From positions 124,001 through 188,000 of the forward strand of contig NZ_PGTS01000004.1 of NCBI RefSeq assembly GCF_002844235.1: a DNA stretch of 64,000 nt, given 5' to 3'. Below the pieces are notes generated by a model. The model did not search any database. It saw only the letters and a program-made list of their open reading frames with translations, and was not told the origin of the DNA. Positions 25,281 to 34,632 of this stretch are shown here, one piece after another; position 1 is the stretch's first letter; every line of letters begins with the position of its first letter. Both the position numbers and the translations under genes were made by a program. Source of the stretch: Thalassospira povalilytica. GTDB lineage: Bacteria > Pseudomonadota > Alphaproteobacteria > Rhodospirillales > Thalassospiraceae.

Positions 25281-25934
25281 TCAGGACGCCGTCACGACAA
25301 GGTGGCCTGCAAAACCCGCTGGCAGTTTCGGTACATGTTCTTCGATTGGCGACACCCTTTTCTGTGCCTGCGGGTCGATAATTCCCGTGGCCTTGAAAAC
25401 CGCTTCATAGCGGCACCACGCCTGATAGAAATCATCAAGGCTGATTGATCGCGGCAACAACAATTGTTCTGCCATGTCGGCAACCGGTCGGCGGGCGTCC
25501 TTATATTCAATGTCGATACCGACCGAAATGCCCGGTCGTGTCGCCAGCGCGACCGCAATCACGTGCCGGGAATGGCTGATCGAGGCCGATCGATTTGCCC
25601 CATCCCGACCTGTCCCCCGCACCCAGGGCCGCCCATCGGCATCCTTGAAAACAAGTCCCTGTCCGTCGCCGAGATCATGACCAATGTCATCATGCGGCCC
25701 CGCATCCTGTATCCCGGCACGGGGAAAATCACCACTTTCCGAAACGACTTTTCTGGCAAGAAGCCCCAGCAATTCATGTGCGAGCGCGGACATTTCCCGG
25801 CGTGATGAGCGGGCAGTCGGCAGCTCGGCCCCATGGGTGCGGATCGCGTAAACAACCCCTTCATCCAAAGCTGAACAATGCGCCATTCCCGGCAAACGGT
25901 CGATCCCAAAAGTGGTACTTGTCGCCACCAGCAC
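25281..25934 (-). CDS. 4'-Phosphopantetheinyl transferase (Sfp-like)
   Basis: Moves the phosphopantetheine arm from CoA to carrier proteins. 217 residues. The Mg/CoA motif V-G-I-D-I-E at 138-143 and W173-C-R-Y-E177-A-V-F-K181 match the Sfp/AcpT pattern; SISHSRHVIAVAL precedes them. It is divergent from the aryl polyene cluster, which carries two acyl carrier proteins, so its natural job is to activate these. The N-terminal 30 residues and the GTG start at 25934 are uncertain, since no clear ribosome site is visible. Confidence 0.85.
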   Translation of the reverse strand: MLVATSTTFGIDRLPGMAHCSALDEGVVYAIRTHGAELPTARSSRREMSALAHELLGLLARKVVSESGDFPRAGIQDAGPHDDIGHDLGDGQGLVFKDADGRPWVRGTGRDGANRSASISHSRHVIAVALATRPGISVGIDIEYKDARRPVADMAEQLLLPRSISLDDFYQAWCRYEAVFKATGIIDPQAQKRVSPIEEHVPKLPAGFAGHLVVTAS

Positions 25935-26059
25935 AATCCATTATTGCTGAACTCTGGTCACACGAGCACGGTCAGAAGCAATGAAAAATCATGTTTCCCG
26001 GCCAATCATGACTGCGATCAATTGAATTCGTTTTCACCAAAGAATCAAGGCAGATCAAA

Positions 26060-26458
26060 ATGCGTAGCTTGAAACTTGCAGCAGTTGCCATCGTTTTTGC
26101 GGCACTCAGTGCCTGCACGGCAACTGTTCAGAACTTTTCGAACCAGCCCTTCCCGAGCGATGTCGAAAAGCTCAGCATGGAAGAAATTGAAGCAACCATC
26201 ATCGAAGCCGCATCTGCACGCGACTGGATTGTTCAGCGCGAAGGCGAAGGACATCTCAAGGCAACCTATGCACCGCGTTCGCACAGCGCGGAAGTTGCCA
26301 TCTCCTTTGATAAAAAGAACTATTCGATCATTTATGTCGACAGCACCAATCTGAACTATAATGGCACCCAGATTCACCGGAACTATAACCGTTGGGTCAA
26401 TAACCTGAGACAGGATATCCTGCGTGCGGTCTCTGCCCGCGCCGCACTTGCCAACTAG
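26060..26458 (+). CDS. Putative lipoprotein at the head of the aryl polyene cluster
   Basis: 132 residues with a lipoprotein signal (hydrophobic AAVAIVFAALSAC, lipobox LSAC with Cys near 19). The mature part is small, with the recurring pattern EEIEATIIEAASARDWIVQ and a beta-rich SAEVAISFDKKNYSIIYVDSTNLNYNG, reminiscent of small periplasmic lipoproteins; I do not recognise a named family. It is the first plus-strand gene after the control region and ends 8 nt before the next gene, so it is probably part of the pigment operon and may help with export or anchoring. Confidence 0.8.
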   Translation: MRSLKLAAVAIVFAALSACTATVQNFSNQPFPSDVEKLSMEEIEATIIEAASARDWIVQREGEGHLKATYAPRSHSAEVAISFDKKNYSIIYVDSTNLNYNGTQIHRNYNRWVNNLRQDILRAVSARAALAN

Positions 26459-26466
26459 GACTTCAG

Positions 26467-27234
26467 ATGACGCTGCTTTGCGCCTGCCTACCCTGCTGGG
26501 CTTTTTGGGAAAATACCGATGGTCAGGCCACCCTGACCACAAAGCGTGACGGGGATCCCCGGATCACAACCGAACCATCGGATCCCGCCCAACTGGCGCG
26601 CAGCATCAAACCAGCCTGGCGGCGGCGACTGGACCTGTTTGGTCGCGCCGCCGCCGAGGTGCTGTCCCACACACTCCAGACCACCGAAAATCCGCGCATC
26701 GTTTTCTGTTCGCGCCACGGCAATATCGACCGCACGGTCAAACTCCTTCATCAGGTTGCCACCGATGATGCCGTTTCCCCCGCCGATTTCAGCATGTCGG
26801 TCCATAATGCCTTTATCGGGGTGGCATCCATCAACTGGTCGATCACCGAAAGCCATACGGCCATTTCCGCCGGGGATGACAGCCTGATTGCCGCACTGAC
26901 CGAAACACTTGCGCAACTTGCATCAGATGCACGGCCGGTCATTCTGTGTTTTGTCGATCTTCCCCTGCCGGAAATCTATAATGATCAAACTACACAGTCC
27001 GATCAGGGCATGGCACTTGCCATCCGTTTTGATCCGCAAAATGGCGATCGCAATAGCGATCATGATGGCGAGCTGTACCGTTTCAAAAGCCTGACCACAG
27101 ACGAACGCAGCATGCTTTCGCCCGCAAGCGCCATTGACCATGGCAAGGCACTGGTTGATCTTTTATCGTCACGTCAGAACGATATTCGCATTGCCGGAAA
27201 ATCAAGCGCCTGGACCATCACACGCCATGACTAA
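26467..27234 (+). CDS. apeC: Ketosynthase-like chain-length factor, ApeC-like
   Basis: 255 residues of the short ketoacyl-synthase-like family (PF13723 type). The conserved stretch FSMSVHNAFIGVASINW is present, but there is no active-site Cys at the catalytic place, so it cannot condense alone. In the E. coli aryl polyene system ApeC pairs with the ketosynthase ApeO to set chain length. Here the ApeO-like gene is 12 kb downstream in the same operon. AGGA lies 5 nt before the ATG. Confidence 0.85.
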   Translation: MTLLCACLPCWAFWENTDGQATLTTKRDGDPRITTEPSDPAQLARSIKPAWRRRLDLFGRAAAEVLSHTLQTTENPRIVFCSRHGNIDRTVKLLHQVATDDAVSPADFSMSVHNAFIGVASINWSITESHTAISAGDDSLIAALTETLAQLASDARPVILCFVDLPLPEIYNDQTTQSDQGMALAIRFDPQNGDRNSDHDGELYRFKSLTTDERSMLSPASAIDHGKALVDLLSSRQNDIRIAGKSSAWTITRHD

Positions 27235-28177
27235 ACCCGCCCTGGCCCAGCGCCCCGACGCCCCGGATCATCCCCGCACGCAAGCGCCCGAACAAACGGT
27301 GGCAGGCGCCAGACCCGCGCGCGACACACACGCGGACAAGCCCCGCAATACCAGCAAACCCCGCAAAACCCCGCCCCGTCAGGCCCGTGGCCTTAACTGG
27401 TACTGGCGGTTATTTGCCACCGGATTTGCCTTTTGCAGTTTCGGGCTTGGCGGGCTGTTGATGGCACTTACGATTTTTCCGGCCATGATGGTGGTTCTGC
27501 AAAACCGCGCCAGACGCCGCAAATACGCGCAATTTGTCATTTGCCGCGGATTTCGGCTGTTTACCTGGATGCTCGATATCACCGGGGTCGCCGGTGTAGA
27601 AGCACACAATGTCGACCGTTTGCGCACTGCGCGCGGCGCACTGATCATTGCCAATCACCCGACCCTGCTTGATGTGGTGATGATCCTGTCACGGATGGAC
27701 AGATGCCAGTGCGTGGTCAAGCACGAGCTATTTCGCAACCCGTTTCTGTTCGGGGTGGTGCGCGCGGCGGGTTTCATCCGCAATGACGACAATCCGGAAA
27801 ACCTGATTGTTCAGGCCCGTCATCATCTGGCCGCCGGGGCGAATATCATGATCTTTCCCGAAGGCACCCGAACCCCGCCGAAATGCAAGCTCGGCAAGCT
27901 TCAGCGCGGGGCTGCAAACATCGCGATAGAGACACAAGCCGACTTGATTCCTGTGGTTGTACACTGTAATCACGATACGTTGAAAAAAGGGGTCCCGTGG
28001 TATCGTATTCCGCCGTCCAAAATCCAATTCCGGCTGGAAGTTGATCCCCCCATCTTATTTAACGACATACATGATCCCGGGTTGCCGCGGGCGAAGCAAT
28101 CGCGCGCGCTGACACGGTTCATCAAAGAATATATCTTGAGCAGATTGAAACATGACTTCGCTGGAAACAGAACTTAA
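27227..28177 (+). CDS. apeD: Lysophospholipid-type acyltransferase, ApeD-like
   Basis: 316 residues from the ATG at 27227, which overlaps the previous gene by 8 nt; an earlier in-frame Met at 27134 lies inside that gene and is less likely. After a proline- and charge-rich start (about 60 residues) comes a membrane helix (FATGFAFCSFGLGGLLMALTIF). The PlsC-type motifs NHPTLLD (H-x4-D) and FPEGTRTP are both present. In aryl polyene clusters such enzymes are thought to attach the polyene or a fatty chain to the glycerol-type core of the membrane-bound product. Confidence 0.88.
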   Translation: MTKPALAQRPDAPDHPRTQAPEQTVAGARPARDTHADKPRNTSKPRKTPPRQARGLNWYWRLFATGFAFCSFGLGGLLMALTIFPAMMVVLQNRARRRKYAQFVICRGFRLFTWMLDITGVAGVEAHNVDRLRTARGALIIANHPTLLDVVMILSRMDRCQCVVKHELFRNPFLFGVVRAAGFIRNDDNPENLIVQARHHLAAGANIMIFPEGTRTPPKCKLGKLQRGAANIAIETQADLIPVVVHCNHDTLKKGVPWYRIPPSKIQFRLEVDPPILFNDIHDPGLPRAKQSRALTRFIKEYILSRLKHDFAGNRT

Positions 28178-28412
28178 AGCCTTCATCATCGAGACCCTTA
28201 ATCTTGAAGATGTGCAGGTCGACGATATCGACAGCACCGAAGCCCTGTTTGTTGATGGGCTGGGCCTTGATTCCATCGATGCCCTGGAACTTGGCGTCGC
28301 GCTTCAGAAAAAATACGATGTGCGCATTGATGCCAAAGACGAAAACGTCAAAACGCATTTTGCCTCTGTACGCAATCTGGCGACCTTCATCCAGTCAGAG
28401 AAAGGGGCGTAA
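28152..28412 (+). CDS. apeE: Acyl carrier protein 1, ApeE-like
   Basis: 86 residues, acidic. The phosphopantetheine site is the Ser in GLGLDSIDALEL (DSID). It carries the growing chain; the divergent transferase at 25281-25934 is the likely activator. The start overlaps the acyltransferase gene by 26 nt, and the second carrier protein gene follows after 2 nt. Two dissimilar carriers are standard in aryl polyene clusters. Confidence 0.93.
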   Translation: MTSLETELKAFIIETLNLEDVQVDDIDSTEALFVDGLGLDSIDALELGVALQKKYDVRIDAKDENVKTHFASVRNLATFIQSEKGA

Positions 28413-28414
28413 AC

Positions 28415-28663
28415 ATGCATAGTCGCGACGAAATCTATAACCAGTTGCACGCCTATCTGGTCGAGTTGTTCGAAGTTCCGGCCGAAGACATTTCCCCGGA
28501 TGCTCATTTGATGGATGACCTTGATCTCGACAGCATCGATGCGGTTGATCTGATTGTGAAATTCCAGGAACTGACCGGCAAGAAAATCCCGGCAACTGAA
28601 TTCAAATCGGTCCGAACCGTCGATGACGTGGTCGAGAAAATTCATGACCTGGTCAGTTCCTAA
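28415..28663 (+). CDS. apeF: Acyl carrier protein 2, ApeF-like
   Basis: 82 residues. The attachment Ser is in DLDLDSIDAVDLIVKF. It differs clearly from the first carrier in the flanking helices, which suggests one loads the starter and the other carries extension intermediates, as argued for E. coli ApeE/ApeF. The gene overlaps the next one by 20 nt. Confidence 0.93.
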   Translation: MHSRDEIYNQLHAYLVELFEVPAEDISPDAHLMDDLDLDSIDAVDLIVKFQELTGKKIPATEFKSVRTVDDVVEKIHDLVSS

Positions 28664-29249
28664 TCGCATTGGTGCCATACTGCTTGCGATACTGGGTATT
28701 GCCTATCCGGTACTGGTCTATTTCGGATTATCGGTCTTTTCACCGCGCCTGATTCTGATTGTGCTGATTGTGGCTGTGTTGCTGCGTGCGGCGCTGTTTC
28801 TTGGCAGTGGCAAGCGCGTGCAGGCAATCACCTTTCTGTTGGTTGCGGCGATCCTTGCCTGTGCGGGTATCGCCAGCGAACTGGTGGCAATCCGGTTTTA
28901 TCCGGTCATTGTTTCAGCAACGCTTGCGGCGTTGTTCGGGGTATCTCTTTTTGTCGGACGTCCGATGATTGAACGCTTTGCGCGGTTGCGCACCCCCGAA
29001 CTTGACGATTATGCCATCGGCTATACCCGCATACTGACAGCGGTCTGGGTCGGCTTTTTTATTGCAAATGGCAGCATTGCGGCCTGGACGGCCCTTTATG
29101 CCAGTATCAAGACATGGACCCTTTATAACGGGCTGATATCCTATGTGCTGATTGCGGTCCTGTTCGTCGGTGAATGGCCGGTGCGCCGTATTCTGCGTGC
29201 CCGCCATGATCGCAAAACACAAGACAGCACCGGTCAGGAGAACGCATGA
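28644..29249 (+). CDS. apeG: COG4648-type membrane protein, ApeG-like
   Basis: 201 residues from the ATG at 28644. Four to six hydrophobic segments (IGAILLAILGIAYPVLVYFGLSVF, LILIVLIVAVLLRAALFLG, ITFLLVAAILACAGIA and two C-terminal) with positive loops. Members of this family occur almost only in aryl polyene and related pigment clusters; the biochemical role is not known. The start lies inside the carrier protein gene (20-nt overlap) and the end overlaps the ligase gene by 4 nt. Confidence 0.85.
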   Translation: MTWSVPNRIGAILLAILGIAYPVLVYFGLSVFSPRLILIVLIVAVLLRAALFLGSGKRVQAITFLLVAAILACAGIASELVAIRFYPVIVSATLAALFGVSLFVGRPMIERFARLRTPELDDYAIGYTRILTAVWVGFFIANGSIAAWTALYASIKTWTLYNGLISYVLIAVLFVGEWPVRRILRARHDRKTQDSTGQENA

Positions 29250-30973
29250 GCGTTTTTTTCACAAATCTCGGCAATCCGCAAAATGCCCATACCGGACTGT
29301 GTTTTGAAAATGACACCACGCTTTCGGTTGGGGCGATCAATGCGGATATTGACCGCCTGACCACACAGCTTGATGCGGGCAAACGCATTTCAATTTATTG
29401 CCAGTCGACACGCCTGTTCATGATCGCGCTGGCCGCCGTCTGGCGGGCCGGTTCAACCGCGATCCTGCCGGCAACCGACAAAAGCGGGTATCTTGATGAA
29501 ATCGGCCAACAGTTCGATACCCACCTTGATGATGCCAGAATTCAGCAATTGCTGATCGCCGCGAACACCAAGCCCGTCCCGACAACACCCGGCATTCCGC
29601 CCGCAACATCATGCCAGGCGATCTTCTTTACATCCGGATCCAGCGGCACACCGAAACCGGTGATCAAAACCCTGGCCCAGATCGAAGATGAAATCACAAT
29701 CCAGTCGCCCCTTTGGCGGCCGCTTATGGGCGATGATGCCCGCATCATCGGTCTTGTGTCCCATCAACATATTTACGGTCTGATCTTTCGGGTGATCTGG
29801 CCGGTCATGACCAAACAGATCACCTGCGCCCAGCAGGCCCAGTTCTGGGACATGGTTCTTGGCGAAATGCAGACCGGGGATATGCTGGTCGCAAGCCCGG
29901 CACAGCTTAAAAACCTGCATCCTGATCTGGCAACAGCGCCGCGCCCGGCATTGGTGCTGAGTTCCGGTGGCCCGCTTGATTTCGCAGCAGCACAGTCGGC
30001 GACGGCCATGCTTGGCGTCTGCCCGACCGAGATTTATGGCAGCACGGAAACCGGCGGCATTGCTTGGCGTCAACAGCATCAAGAAAACGCCCCCTGGCAC
30101 CCATTGCCACAACTTGAAACCGGGCTGAACGATGTCGGATGTTTGCGGGTCCGCGCCCCCCATATTGCCGGGACCGACTGGTATCAGACCGAAGACCGCG
30201 CGATGCTTGATCGGGAAAAGAACTGCTTTGTCCTTAAGGGGCGCGCGGATCGTGTCGTCAAGATCGGTGGCAAGCGGGTGTCGCTTGGCGCGGTCGAAGA
30301 ACATCTGCGCCGTAATGAACTTATCGAGGATGCGGTTGCCTTGCTGGCACGCGAAGATGATCCGCGGCTTGCCGTCGTTGCCGTCCTGACACCGGATGGA
30401 AAGGCTGAACTGGAAAAGCGTGGCCGCTTTCGCATGGGGCGGCTGTTGCGCCGCGAACTTTCAAAATTCGAAGAAGACGCCGCCTTGCCGCAACGCTGGC
30501 GGTTTGTCGATCGCCTGCCCACCGACAGCCAGGGCAAGAAGCCGCTTCATCTGTTGCGTGCCCTGTTTGATGACAATGGCAATGCCTTGCCCGAGGTTAC
30601 CGAACATGTGCGCAATCACGAACGCGATGCCGTATCGCTGACGCTTAAACTTGACGGCGACATGACCTGTTTCAAGGGTCATTTTCCCGGGCAGCCGATC
30701 TTACCCGGCGTCATTCAGCTGCATTGGGCCGCCCTGTTCGGGGCATCGGTTTTTGGGTCTTCGCGCAATGTTGCCGAAGTCAGCCAGCTGAAATTCCGCA
30801 AACCCATCACGCCATCCGACGTGATCCGGCTTGAACTTGATCTCGATGCGTCTGCCCATCGCCTTAAATTCAGCTACCGTTCCGATCAGGACGATCTGCA
30901 CAGTTCGGGAACACTGAAATTGCGGGTGCCGCAAGATGACGGGGCAAAGGACGAAGGGGAAAAGATCGCGTGA
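29246..30973 (+). CDS. apeH: Fused acyl/aryl-ACP ligase and dehydratase (ApeH-ApeI fusion)
   Basis: 575 residues. Residues 1 to about 440 are an adenylate-forming ligase: P-loop FFTSGSSGTPKPV (127-139), YGSTETGG (264-271), YQTEDRA and a C-terminal catalytic Lys in the SQGKK region (429-433). Residues about 460-575 are a hotdog dehydratase of the FabZ/ApeI type with GHFPGQPILPGV (478-489) and catalytic-type H479. In E. coli the two activities are separate proteins, ApeH and ApeI. The ligase should load the aromatic starter on a carrier protein; the dehydratase removes water in each extension cycle. ATGA overlaps on both sides. Confidence 0.9.
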   Translation: MSVFFTNLGNPQNAHTGLCFENDTTLSVGAINADIDRLTTQLDAGKRISIYCQSTRLFMIALAAVWRAGSTAILPATDKSGYLDEIGQQFDTHLDDARIQQLLIAANTKPVPTTPGIPPATSCQAIFFTSGSSGTPKPVIKTLAQIEDEITIQSPLWRPLMGDDARIIGLVSHQHIYGLIFRVIWPVMTKQITCAQQAQFWDMVLGEMQTGDMLVASPAQLKNLHPDLATAPRPALVLSSGGPLDFAAAQSATAMLGVCPTEIYGSTETGGIAWRQQHQENAPWHPLPQLETGLNDVGCLRVRAPHIAGTDWYQTEDRAMLDREKNCFVLKGRADRVVKIGGKRVSLGAVEEHLRRNELIEDAVALLAREDDPRLAVVAVLTPDGKAELEKRGRFRMGRLLRRELSKFEEDAALPQRWRFVDRLPTDSQGKKPLHLLRALFDDNGNALPEVTEHVRNHERDAVSLTLKLDGDMTCFKGHFPGQPILPGVIQLHWAALFGASVFGSSRNVAEVSQLKFRKPITPSDVIRLELDLDASAHRLKFSYRSDQDDLHSSGTLKLRVPQDDGAKDEGEKIA

Positions 30974-32679
30974 AAATCTGTGCGCTGATCCCGACCTATA
31001 ATCACCACACCGTTCTGGCTGATGTCGTCGCCAAGGCGCGATCCTTTGATCTGAGCGTTTTCATCATTGATGACGGATCGAACGCGCAAACCCGTCAGGT
31101 AGTCGCAAACCTTCATGATCCCGATCATGGCGTATTTTGCCATCGTCTTGCGCACAATGGCGGCAAGGGTGTTGCTGTCATGACCGGCATGAAACTGGCC
31201 CATCAGGCCGGGTTCACCCACGCCATTCAGATCGATGCCGATGGTCAGCATGATCTTGATCGAATTCCCGAAATGCTACGCGCTGCGCGAAATGCACCGG
31301 ATGCACTTGTCACCGGGCTTCCGGTTTATGATGACAGCATCCCGACCGGCCGCAAAATCGGGCGCTGGGTCACCCATTTCTGGGTCTGGATCGAAACATT
31401 GTCCTTTGCCATCCGCGACAGCATGTGCGGCTTTCGCGTTTATCCACTTGCGCAAAGTCTTGCCGTCTGGCGCAGCGAAGGTCTTGGCAAAAAGATGGAT
31501 TTCGACACCGAACTGATGGTGCGGCTTTACTGGCGGGGTGTTCCGGTGATCCACATCCCGACAAAGGTGACCTATCCCGACGGCAACATATCGAATTTCC
31601 GGATGTGGAAAGACAATGTCCTGATCAGTGCGATGCATACGCGTCTGGTCTTTGGCATGATCTGGCGACTGCCCGGTTATTTCCGGCGCGGGGCGACCTT
31701 TGCCCCGCGACAACGCGATTTTGCACCTGACAACCCGCCCGTCTCGTCCGAACACTGGTCGGAAATCGACGAACGCGGCATGTATTTGGGCATGCGTTTT
31801 CTGGGGGCTGTGTACCGTTATTTCGGTCGCCGGTTCTGTCTGGCTGTGATGATGCCCATCATCTTCTATTTCTATCTGACCGGAAAAAATGCGCGCCGGG
31901 CATCGCATGATTTTCTGATCCGCGCCCAAAAGGCCGGTGCCAATATCACCCCGACCAGAATGAATGTTTTTCGGCATTTCATGCGGTTCGGGGAAAGTGC
32001 ACTCGACAAGATTGCGGCATGGTGCGGCAAGCTGGGCGAAGGCAATCTTGACCTTCCTGATGATGCCGAAAGCCTGTTTGACTATCTTCCGCGCGATCAG
32101 GCGGTCGTGCTGCTGGTGTCGCATTTCGGCAATATGGAACTGGTCCGCGCGATTGCCAGCCGCGACCGCGACTTTCGCGTCAATGTTTTGCTTCATCAAA
32201 AAAACGCGGCCCGGTTTGGCCGGGTTCTTCGGAAATTTGCCCCTGAAAGCCAGGTCGACCTGATTGAAGTAACCGACATCGGCCCGGACACCGCCATCAT
32301 GTTGCGCGAACGGGTTGATCGCGGCGAATGGGTGGTGATTGCGGCTGATCGCATTGCTATTGGCGCGCGCGACAAGACTGTGCTGACGCCATTTCTGGGC
32401 GAAGATGCTCAATTCCCGCAAGGCCCGTTCATTCTGGCCTATTTGCTGCAATGTCCGGTTTATGCGGCGGCGGCATGGCGATCGGGCAAGACATTCCGGA
32501 TTGCCTGGCACAAACTGGCCGATCAGATGATCCTGCCACGCGCCAACCGGCAGGCCGAGATCACGAAATATGCCAGTGCCTATGCGCAATGGCTTGAAAA
32601 GATTGTTGTTAACGAACCGCTGCAATGGTTCAATTTCTATGACTTCTGGGCGAAGAAAAAGGCTGATAATGACCAATAA
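30970..32679 (+). CDS. apeJ: Glycosyltransferase family 2 - acyltransferase fusion, ApeJ-like
   Basis: 569 residues with two parts. The N-terminal ~250 residues are a GT-A glycosyltransferase (IPTYNHHTVLADV, DDGSN, and the DxD-type motif DADGQHD). From about 260 to the end follows an LpxL/HtrB-type acyltransferase with the HFGNMELV motif (H-x4-E). This fusion is a hallmark of aryl polyene clusters and is thought to build the glycolipid-type anchor of the pigment at the inner membrane. The end overlaps the ammonia-lyase start by 11 nt. Confidence 0.9.
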   Translation: MKICALIPTYNHHTVLADVVAKARSFDLSVFIIDDGSNAQTRQVVANLHDPDHGVFCHRLAHNGGKGVAVMTGMKLAHQAGFTHAIQIDADGQHDLDRIPEMLRAARNAPDALVTGLPVYDDSIPTGRKIGRWVTHFWVWIETLSFAIRDSMCGFRVYPLAQSLAVWRSEGLGKKMDFDTELMVRLYWRGVPVIHIPTKVTYPDGNISNFRMWKDNVLISAMHTRLVFGMIWRLPGYFRRGATFAPRQRDFAPDNPPVSSEHWSEIDERGMYLGMRFLGAVYRYFGRRFCLAVMMPIIFYFYLTGKNARRASHDFLIRAQKAGANITPTRMNVFRHFMRFGESALDKIAAWCGKLGEGNLDLPDDAESLFDYLPRDQAVVLLVSHFGNMELVRAIASRDRDFRVNVLLHQKNAARFGRVLRKFAPESQVDLIEVTDIGPDTAIMLRERVDRGEWVVIAADRIAIGARDKTVLTPFLGEDAQFPQGPFILAYLLQCPVYAAAAWRSGKTFRIAWHKLADQMILPRANRQAEITKYASAYAQWLEKIVVNEPLQWFNFYDFWAKKKADNDQ

Positions 32680-34228
32680 TCACATCAACATCATTTTTGG
32701 CGAAAACGATCTGACGATCGAAGATGTGATTGCCCTGTCCGAGCAACGCGCCCGCCCTGTCCTGTCCGGAAGCAGCGAATTTCGCGCCCGCATCCAGAAG
32801 GGGGCCGATTTCCTTGATCAGGAACTGCGCGAACATGGTCATATCTATGGGGTGACAACCGGATATGGCGATTCCGTTTCACGCCGTGTGCCCCCCGAAC
32901 TGGTGGCCGAACTTCCCCTGCATCTTAGCCGCTTTCACGGTTGCGGACTGGGCAATATCCTACCCGCGGATCAGGCGCGCGCCGTTCTTGCCGTCCGGCT
33001 GGCATCACTTTGCAGCGGCTATTCCGCGGTAAGTGTCGATCTGCTTGATCAACTGACCGGGCTTCTGGCCCATGACATCACGCCGCTGATCCCCGAAGAA
33101 GGATCGGTCGGCGCATCAGGCGATCTGACCCCGCTTTCCTATGTCGCCGCCGCCCTGATCGGGGAACGTGACGTGCTTTATCGCGGTACCAGAACCACCG
33201 CGCGCGACGCCCTTGATAAGGCGGGGCTTCCCCCGCTTGTCCTGCGCCCGAAAGAAGCCCTGGCGATCATGAATGGTACGGCGGTGATGACCGCATTGAT
33301 GTGTCAGGCCTTTGTCCGGGCGCAATATCTTTGCAAACTGACCAGCCGCATTACCGCAATGGCCAGCATCGGCTTGCTTGGCAATCCGGCGCATTTTGAC
33401 AAACGGCTTTTTGCTGCCAAACCCCATCCGGGACAGGCGCAAATCGCGGCATGGATCGAAGGGGACCTTGGCCATCTTGGCGATGATTTCGAGCCGGCCC
33501 GCTTGCAGGACCGGTATTCATTGCGCTGTGCGCCCCATGTGATTGGTGTGCTGGCCGATATGATGCCGACATTCCGCAAAACACTGGAAATCGAACTCAA
33601 TAGCGCCAATGATAATCCGTTGCTTGATGTCGGGGAAAACACCATCCTGCATGGCGGGCATTTTTATGGCGGGCATGTTGCCTTTGTTGCCGATGGCATG
33701 AAAACGCTGGTTGCCAATCTTGCCGATCTGATGGATCGCCAGATGGCGCTTCTGGTTGATACCAAATTCAATCATGGTTTGCCGTCCAACCTGTCGGGAT
33801 CGAATGCGGAACGCGCGTCAATCAATCACGGCCTTAAGGCTGTTCAGATCGGTGCATCTGCCTGGACGGCCGAAGCATTGAAACAAACCATGCCCGCCAG
33901 CGTCTTTTCGCGTTCCACCGAATGCCATAACCAGGACAAGGTCAGCATGGGCACGATTGCCGCGCGCGATTGCCTGCGCGTGCTGCAATTGACCGAACAG
34001 GTGGTCGCTGCCAACCTGATTGCCGCCCTTCAGGCCATCCGCCTGCGCGAAAAGTCGGGCGAAATCACGCAAAAGCAGCTTGGCCCGGATCTGGTGGCGT
34101 TCCTTGATCACCTGAAACAGGACATCGATTTCATCGACGAGGACAAGCCGCTTGAAGCCACCTTGCGTCTGGTGATTTCGCGCATCCAGAACCGCGACTG
34201 GACGCTTTATGACGGGGATATCGCATGA
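32669..34228 (+). CDS. Aromatic amino acid ammonia-lyase (HAL/TAL family)
   Basis: 519 residues; start at 32669 (the longer open frame upstream runs inside apeJ). The MIO cofactor forms from A149-S150-G151 in GASGDLTPLSY, and YGVTTGYGDS (60-69) is the family's mobile-loop motif. Residues at the selectivity site read F89-H90, where histidine lyases have Ser-His and bacterial tyrosine lyases often His-Leu, so the substrate is not decided by this pair. In the pigment setting, as in flexirubin and Vibrio-type aryl polyene clusters, it would make a cinnamate or coumarate starter. No other histidine-utilisation gene is nearby. Confidence 0.9.
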   Translation: MTNNHINIIFGENDLTIEDVIALSEQRARPVLSGSSEFRARIQKGADFLDQELREHGHIYGVTTGYGDSVSRRVPPELVAELPLHLSRFHGCGLGNILPADQARAVLAVRLASLCSGYSAVSVDLLDQLTGLLAHDITPLIPEEGSVGASGDLTPLSYVAAALIGERDVLYRGTRTTARDALDKAGLPPLVLRPKEALAIMNGTAVMTALMCQAFVRAQYLCKLTSRITAMASIGLLGNPAHFDKRLFAAKPHPGQAQIAAWIEGDLGHLGDDFEPARLQDRYSLRCAPHVIGVLADMMPTFRKTLEIELNSANDNPLLDVGENTILHGGHFYGGHVAFVADGMKTLVANLADLMDRQMALLVDTKFNHGLPSNLSGSNAERASINHGLKAVQIGASAWTAEALKQTMPASVFSRSTECHNQDKVSMGTIAARDCLRVLQLTEQVVAANLIAALQAIRLREKSGEITQKQLGPDLVAFLDHLKQDIDFIDEDKPLEATLRLVISRIQNRDWTLYDGDIA

Positions 34229-34632
34229 TAGCCGCATCCGTCACCGAAACCATCCAGTTCTATCATCTTGATCCGATGAATGTGGTCTGGCACGGCAATT
34301 ACGTGCAATTTTTCGAAAATGCCCGCTGCGCGCTTCTTGACCGGATTGACTATAATTATCCGCAAATGGATGAAAGCGGCTATCTGTGGCCGATCGTCGA
34401 CATGCGGGTGAAATATGTCCGTCCCTGCCGGTTCGGGCAGAAAATCAAAATCACCGCCACGCTTAAGGAATATGAAAACCGTCTCAAGATCGACTATCTG
34501 ATCAGCGATGCTGATAGCGGTGAAAAACTGACCAAGGGCTTTACCATTCAGGTTGCCGTTGAAAAGGCCACGGGCGAAATGCTGTTTGCCAGCCCGCAAT
34601 GTCTGATCGACAAGCTGGAAGCCCGAAAATGA
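34225..34632 (+). CDS. apeK: Acyl-CoA/ACP thioesterase (4HBT hotdog), ApeK-like
   Basis: 135 residues. The catalytic segment FYHLDPMNVVWHGNYVQFFE has the 4-hydroxybenzoyl-CoA thioesterase pattern (D-P-x-x-V-V-W-H-x-x-Y) with the active Asp near residue 12. The single hotdog fold matches ApeK-type proteins, which may release or proofread chains. It overlaps both neighbours by 4 nt. Confidence 0.88.
   Translation: MIAASVTETIQFYHLDPMNVVWHGNYVQFFENARCALLDRIDYNYPQMDESGYLWPIVDMRVKYVRPCRFGQKIKITATLKEYENRLKIDYLISDADSGEKLTKGFTIQVAVEKATGEMLFASPQCLIDKLEARK

Noticed and set aside
32669-34228. Histidine ammonia-lyase of a histidine-utilisation (hut) operon
   Set aside because: No other hut gene is near and the gene overlaps pigment genes on both sides.
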